A DNA stretch of 6,151 bases from NCBI GenBank assembly GCA_002439285.1, contig DJTQ01000129.1, positions 1-6,151 on the forward strand. The letters run 5' to 3'. The translations under genes and the position numbers were made by a program. Below, in pieces: positions 4,812 through 6,151 of this stretch. Position 1 is the first letter of the stretch, and every line of letters begins with the position of its first letter. The notes under the pieces are model-generated. The model saw only the letters and a list, made by a program, of their open reading frames with translations. It searched no databases and was not told where the DNA came from. This DNA is from Paenibacillaceae bacterium UBA6304. GTDB lineage: Bacteria; Bacillota; Bacilli; Paenibacillales; Paenibacillaceae.

Positions 4812-6151
4812 TTATGCTTGTTGTTCTAGTGCGGATGAACGGAGCAGCTTGTTATGAAAATCCTCAACCTCTTGACGAATGCGAATTCCTTGTTCCCAAG
4901 CGTCAATGCTCGATAAAGTCTCCTCCAACTGCTGCAAGGCCCCTATATATTGTCCTCTGCTGGAGAGCAACTGTGCATTTGCAAACTGGTAGTAGATCAA
5001 TTCGATTTGATTCGCGTTATTCCCATAAAAAAGCAATGTATTAAATGCTTTCTCAGCTTCTTCGTATTGCCGGCACTTCAAATGTGCAATTCCGAGGAAA
5101 TAGAAGGACTCGATAGACATTTCTCCGCCATACATAGAACTGACCCGATGAGCTTCCTCCAATACTTCGCTCGCCCGTTCAAACTTCTCTTCAAGCATTG
5201 CGATATTTCCTTGAATTAGCAGGGCTCGATGCAAAATGACCGGTGATGCTTCTATCGAAAAAGTCTGTTGAATATATTTGTTCGCCTGGACCTTGTCGTT
5301 TTTGGCTACATAATAGCGAGCAAGGGATTGATAGGCAAGTGAAAACAGATCATTGTATTCTGAGTTTTCGGATGGTTCCAACTCATCCTGCTTTTCATCT
5401 AAAATCGCCAGACTTATGTGAATCTGCTGAAGTCCAAGCTCGATATCGCCGAGTTCGAAGCAAGCCCAGCCGATCGTATCAATTCTAAACAATACTTCCA
5501 GCAGCCAGTTCTGTTCCTCTTTTGCTGCATCCGCTGCCTTCATTCCGTATTCAATACGAAGCGGGAGACTGACTCGACTGAGAAAGTGGGACAAACGAAG
5601 CATTAATTCCGTCAAGAAGATTGAATGCTTGCGTTCTACGGTCCATTGAAGCAATTTGAACAAATTGGGCCATTCTTTCTTAACTAGCGTGAGATCCCTT
5701 CCGGGGAGACATTTCCAATAAGGATGAGACAATTCCTCATGCTGCAACTGCTCATCTACGAATTTAATATAATAATTACCCCAGCGGTTCTCTGCTTCCG
5801 TTTGAAATAATGGATTCTCAAGAAGCTTCTGCTCCCCGTAAGCAATGACTGTCTGATGTGCGCGATAATAAAGTCCGTTCTCGAATCGTTCCGTTGCGAT
5901 TAGCGTATAGGCTCTCATCTGATCGACGGCGAGATGGAATCTACGGCGGTCTAAGCCGGCTGCTGCTGCCCAACTATATTCATCCGGCGGTGTATGAAAG
6001 AAGGAGAGCACCATCCATAATTTTTGTACATCCTCATGACAGCGGTTCCACGTATGGCCGAACAGGTAATCAAATATAGAGGTTAGAGAATAGCTGGCTG
6101 ATGAAATCTCCAGAATAAAATCTTCTAAAGGTATGGCATCATCAGCGATAT
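4812..6151 (-). CDS. STAND/NB-ARC-like ATPase or regulator, C-terminal winged-helix and TPR part (5' truncated)
   Basis: The minus-strand frame is open from the right window edge to the TAA at 4812-4814, giving 445 visible residues, so the N-terminus is missing. The ATG at 6014 is internal: no Shine-Dalgarno precedes it and the frame continues 45 codons upstream without a stop. Visible residues ~20-100 (SIFDYLFGHTW...EDVQKLWMVLSFF...AAAAGLDRRRFHLAVDQM) resemble the winged-helix segment that follows the NTPase in NB-ARC/STAND proteins. The stretch around 155-170 (KKEWPNLFKLLQWTVER) resembles the 'EWxNLxxALxWA' helix typical of these ATPase regulators. From ~215 to 415 there are about five TPR-like helical hairpins, e.g. 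IGWACFELGDIELGLQQI and YFLGIAHLKCRQYEEAEKAF. STAND proteins are NTP-driven switches in signalling, transcription control or defence. The P-loop and any effector domain lie outside the window, so the role cannot be assigned. Its convergent orientation gives no functional link to the polyol genes. Confidence 0.75.
   Translation of the reverse strand, partial: IADDAIPLEDFILEISSASYSLTSIFDYLFGHTWNRCHEDVQKLWMVLSFFHTPPDEYSWAAAAGLDRRRFHLAVDQMRAYTLIATERFENGLYYRAHQTVIAYGEQKLLENPLFQTEAENRWGNYYIKFVDEQLQHEELSHPYWKCLPGRDLTLVKKEWPNLFKLLQWTVERKHSIFLTELMLRLSHFLSRVSLPLRIEYGMKAADAAKEEQNWLLEVLFRIDTIGWACFELGDIELGLQQIHISLAILDEKQDELEPSENSEYNDLFSLAYQSLARYYVAKNDKVQANKYIQQTFSIEASPVILHRALLIQGNIAMLEEKFERASEVLEEAHRVSSMYGGEMSIESFYFLGIAHLKCRQYEEAEKAFNTLLFYGNNANQIELIYYQFANAQLLSSRGQYIGALQQLEETLSSIDAWEQGIRIRQEVEDFHNKLLRSSALEQQA

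Noticed and set aside
4754..5044. A 96-codon + strand ORF starting in the terminator
   Set aside because: It begins inside the terminator hairpin and runs antisense to the TPR gene, with no domain-like sequence.
5879..6014. The ATG at 6014 as the start of the leftward TPR gene
   Set aside because: No ribosome binding site precedes it, and the frame stays open with domain-like sequence for 45 more codons to the window edge. The gene is 5' truncated rather than starting here.

Overview
The window looks like ordinary chromosome from a low-to-mid GC Firmicute, most likely of the Paenibacillaceae (Paenibacillus/Cohnella type). Signs of this are strong AGGAGG-type ribosome binding sites, Bacillus-like protein families (GutB-type sorbitol dehydrogenase, YdhR/GmuE-type ROK fructokinase, YhcW-type HAD phosphatase, Bacillus-type MgtC/SapB protein), and short intergenic gaps with factor-independent terminators. 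The assignment rests on protein character only; no marker gene is present.

Layout, left to right. (1) The 3' end of a PHP-domain (histidinol-phosphatase-like) gene on the + strand, ended by a strong hairpin terminator. (2) A minus-strand pair: a zinc-dependent medium-chain dehydrogenase followed by an MgtC/SapB-family membrane protein. The two overlap by ATGA, so they are probably translationally coupled. (3) A 225-nt divergent intergenic region with a credible promoter for the rightward operon and a perfect tandem 9-bp repeat beside its -35. (4) A + strand three-gene operon: ROK fructokinase, GutB-like sorbitol (L-iditol 2-) dehydrogenase, HAD-superfamily phosphatase, with gaps of 24-29 nt. 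(5) A perfect 14-bp bidirectional terminator. (6) A convergent minus-strand gene, cut by the right window edge. It encodes the C-terminal part of a STAND/NB-ARC-like ATPase or regulator with TPR-like helical repeats.

The rightward operon fits sorbitol (or related polyol) catabolism: the dehydrogenase oxidises sorbitol to fructose and the kinase makes fructose 6-phosphate for glycolysis. This parallels the B. subtilis gut locus, except that the kinase is of the ROK rather than the PfkB family. The HAD phosphatase may remove by-product sugar phosphates; its substrate is inferred only. The divergent dehydrogenase resembles polyol or polyol-phosphate dehydrogenases such as D-arabitol-phosphate dehydrogenase, so the two transcription units may share a polyol theme. 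No transporter or dedicated regulator of the polyol genes is visible here.

I found no mobile element, CRISPR array, RNA gene or clearly novel system. The observations below are modest: start-codon placement, translational coupling, operator-like repeats and the truncated STAND protein.
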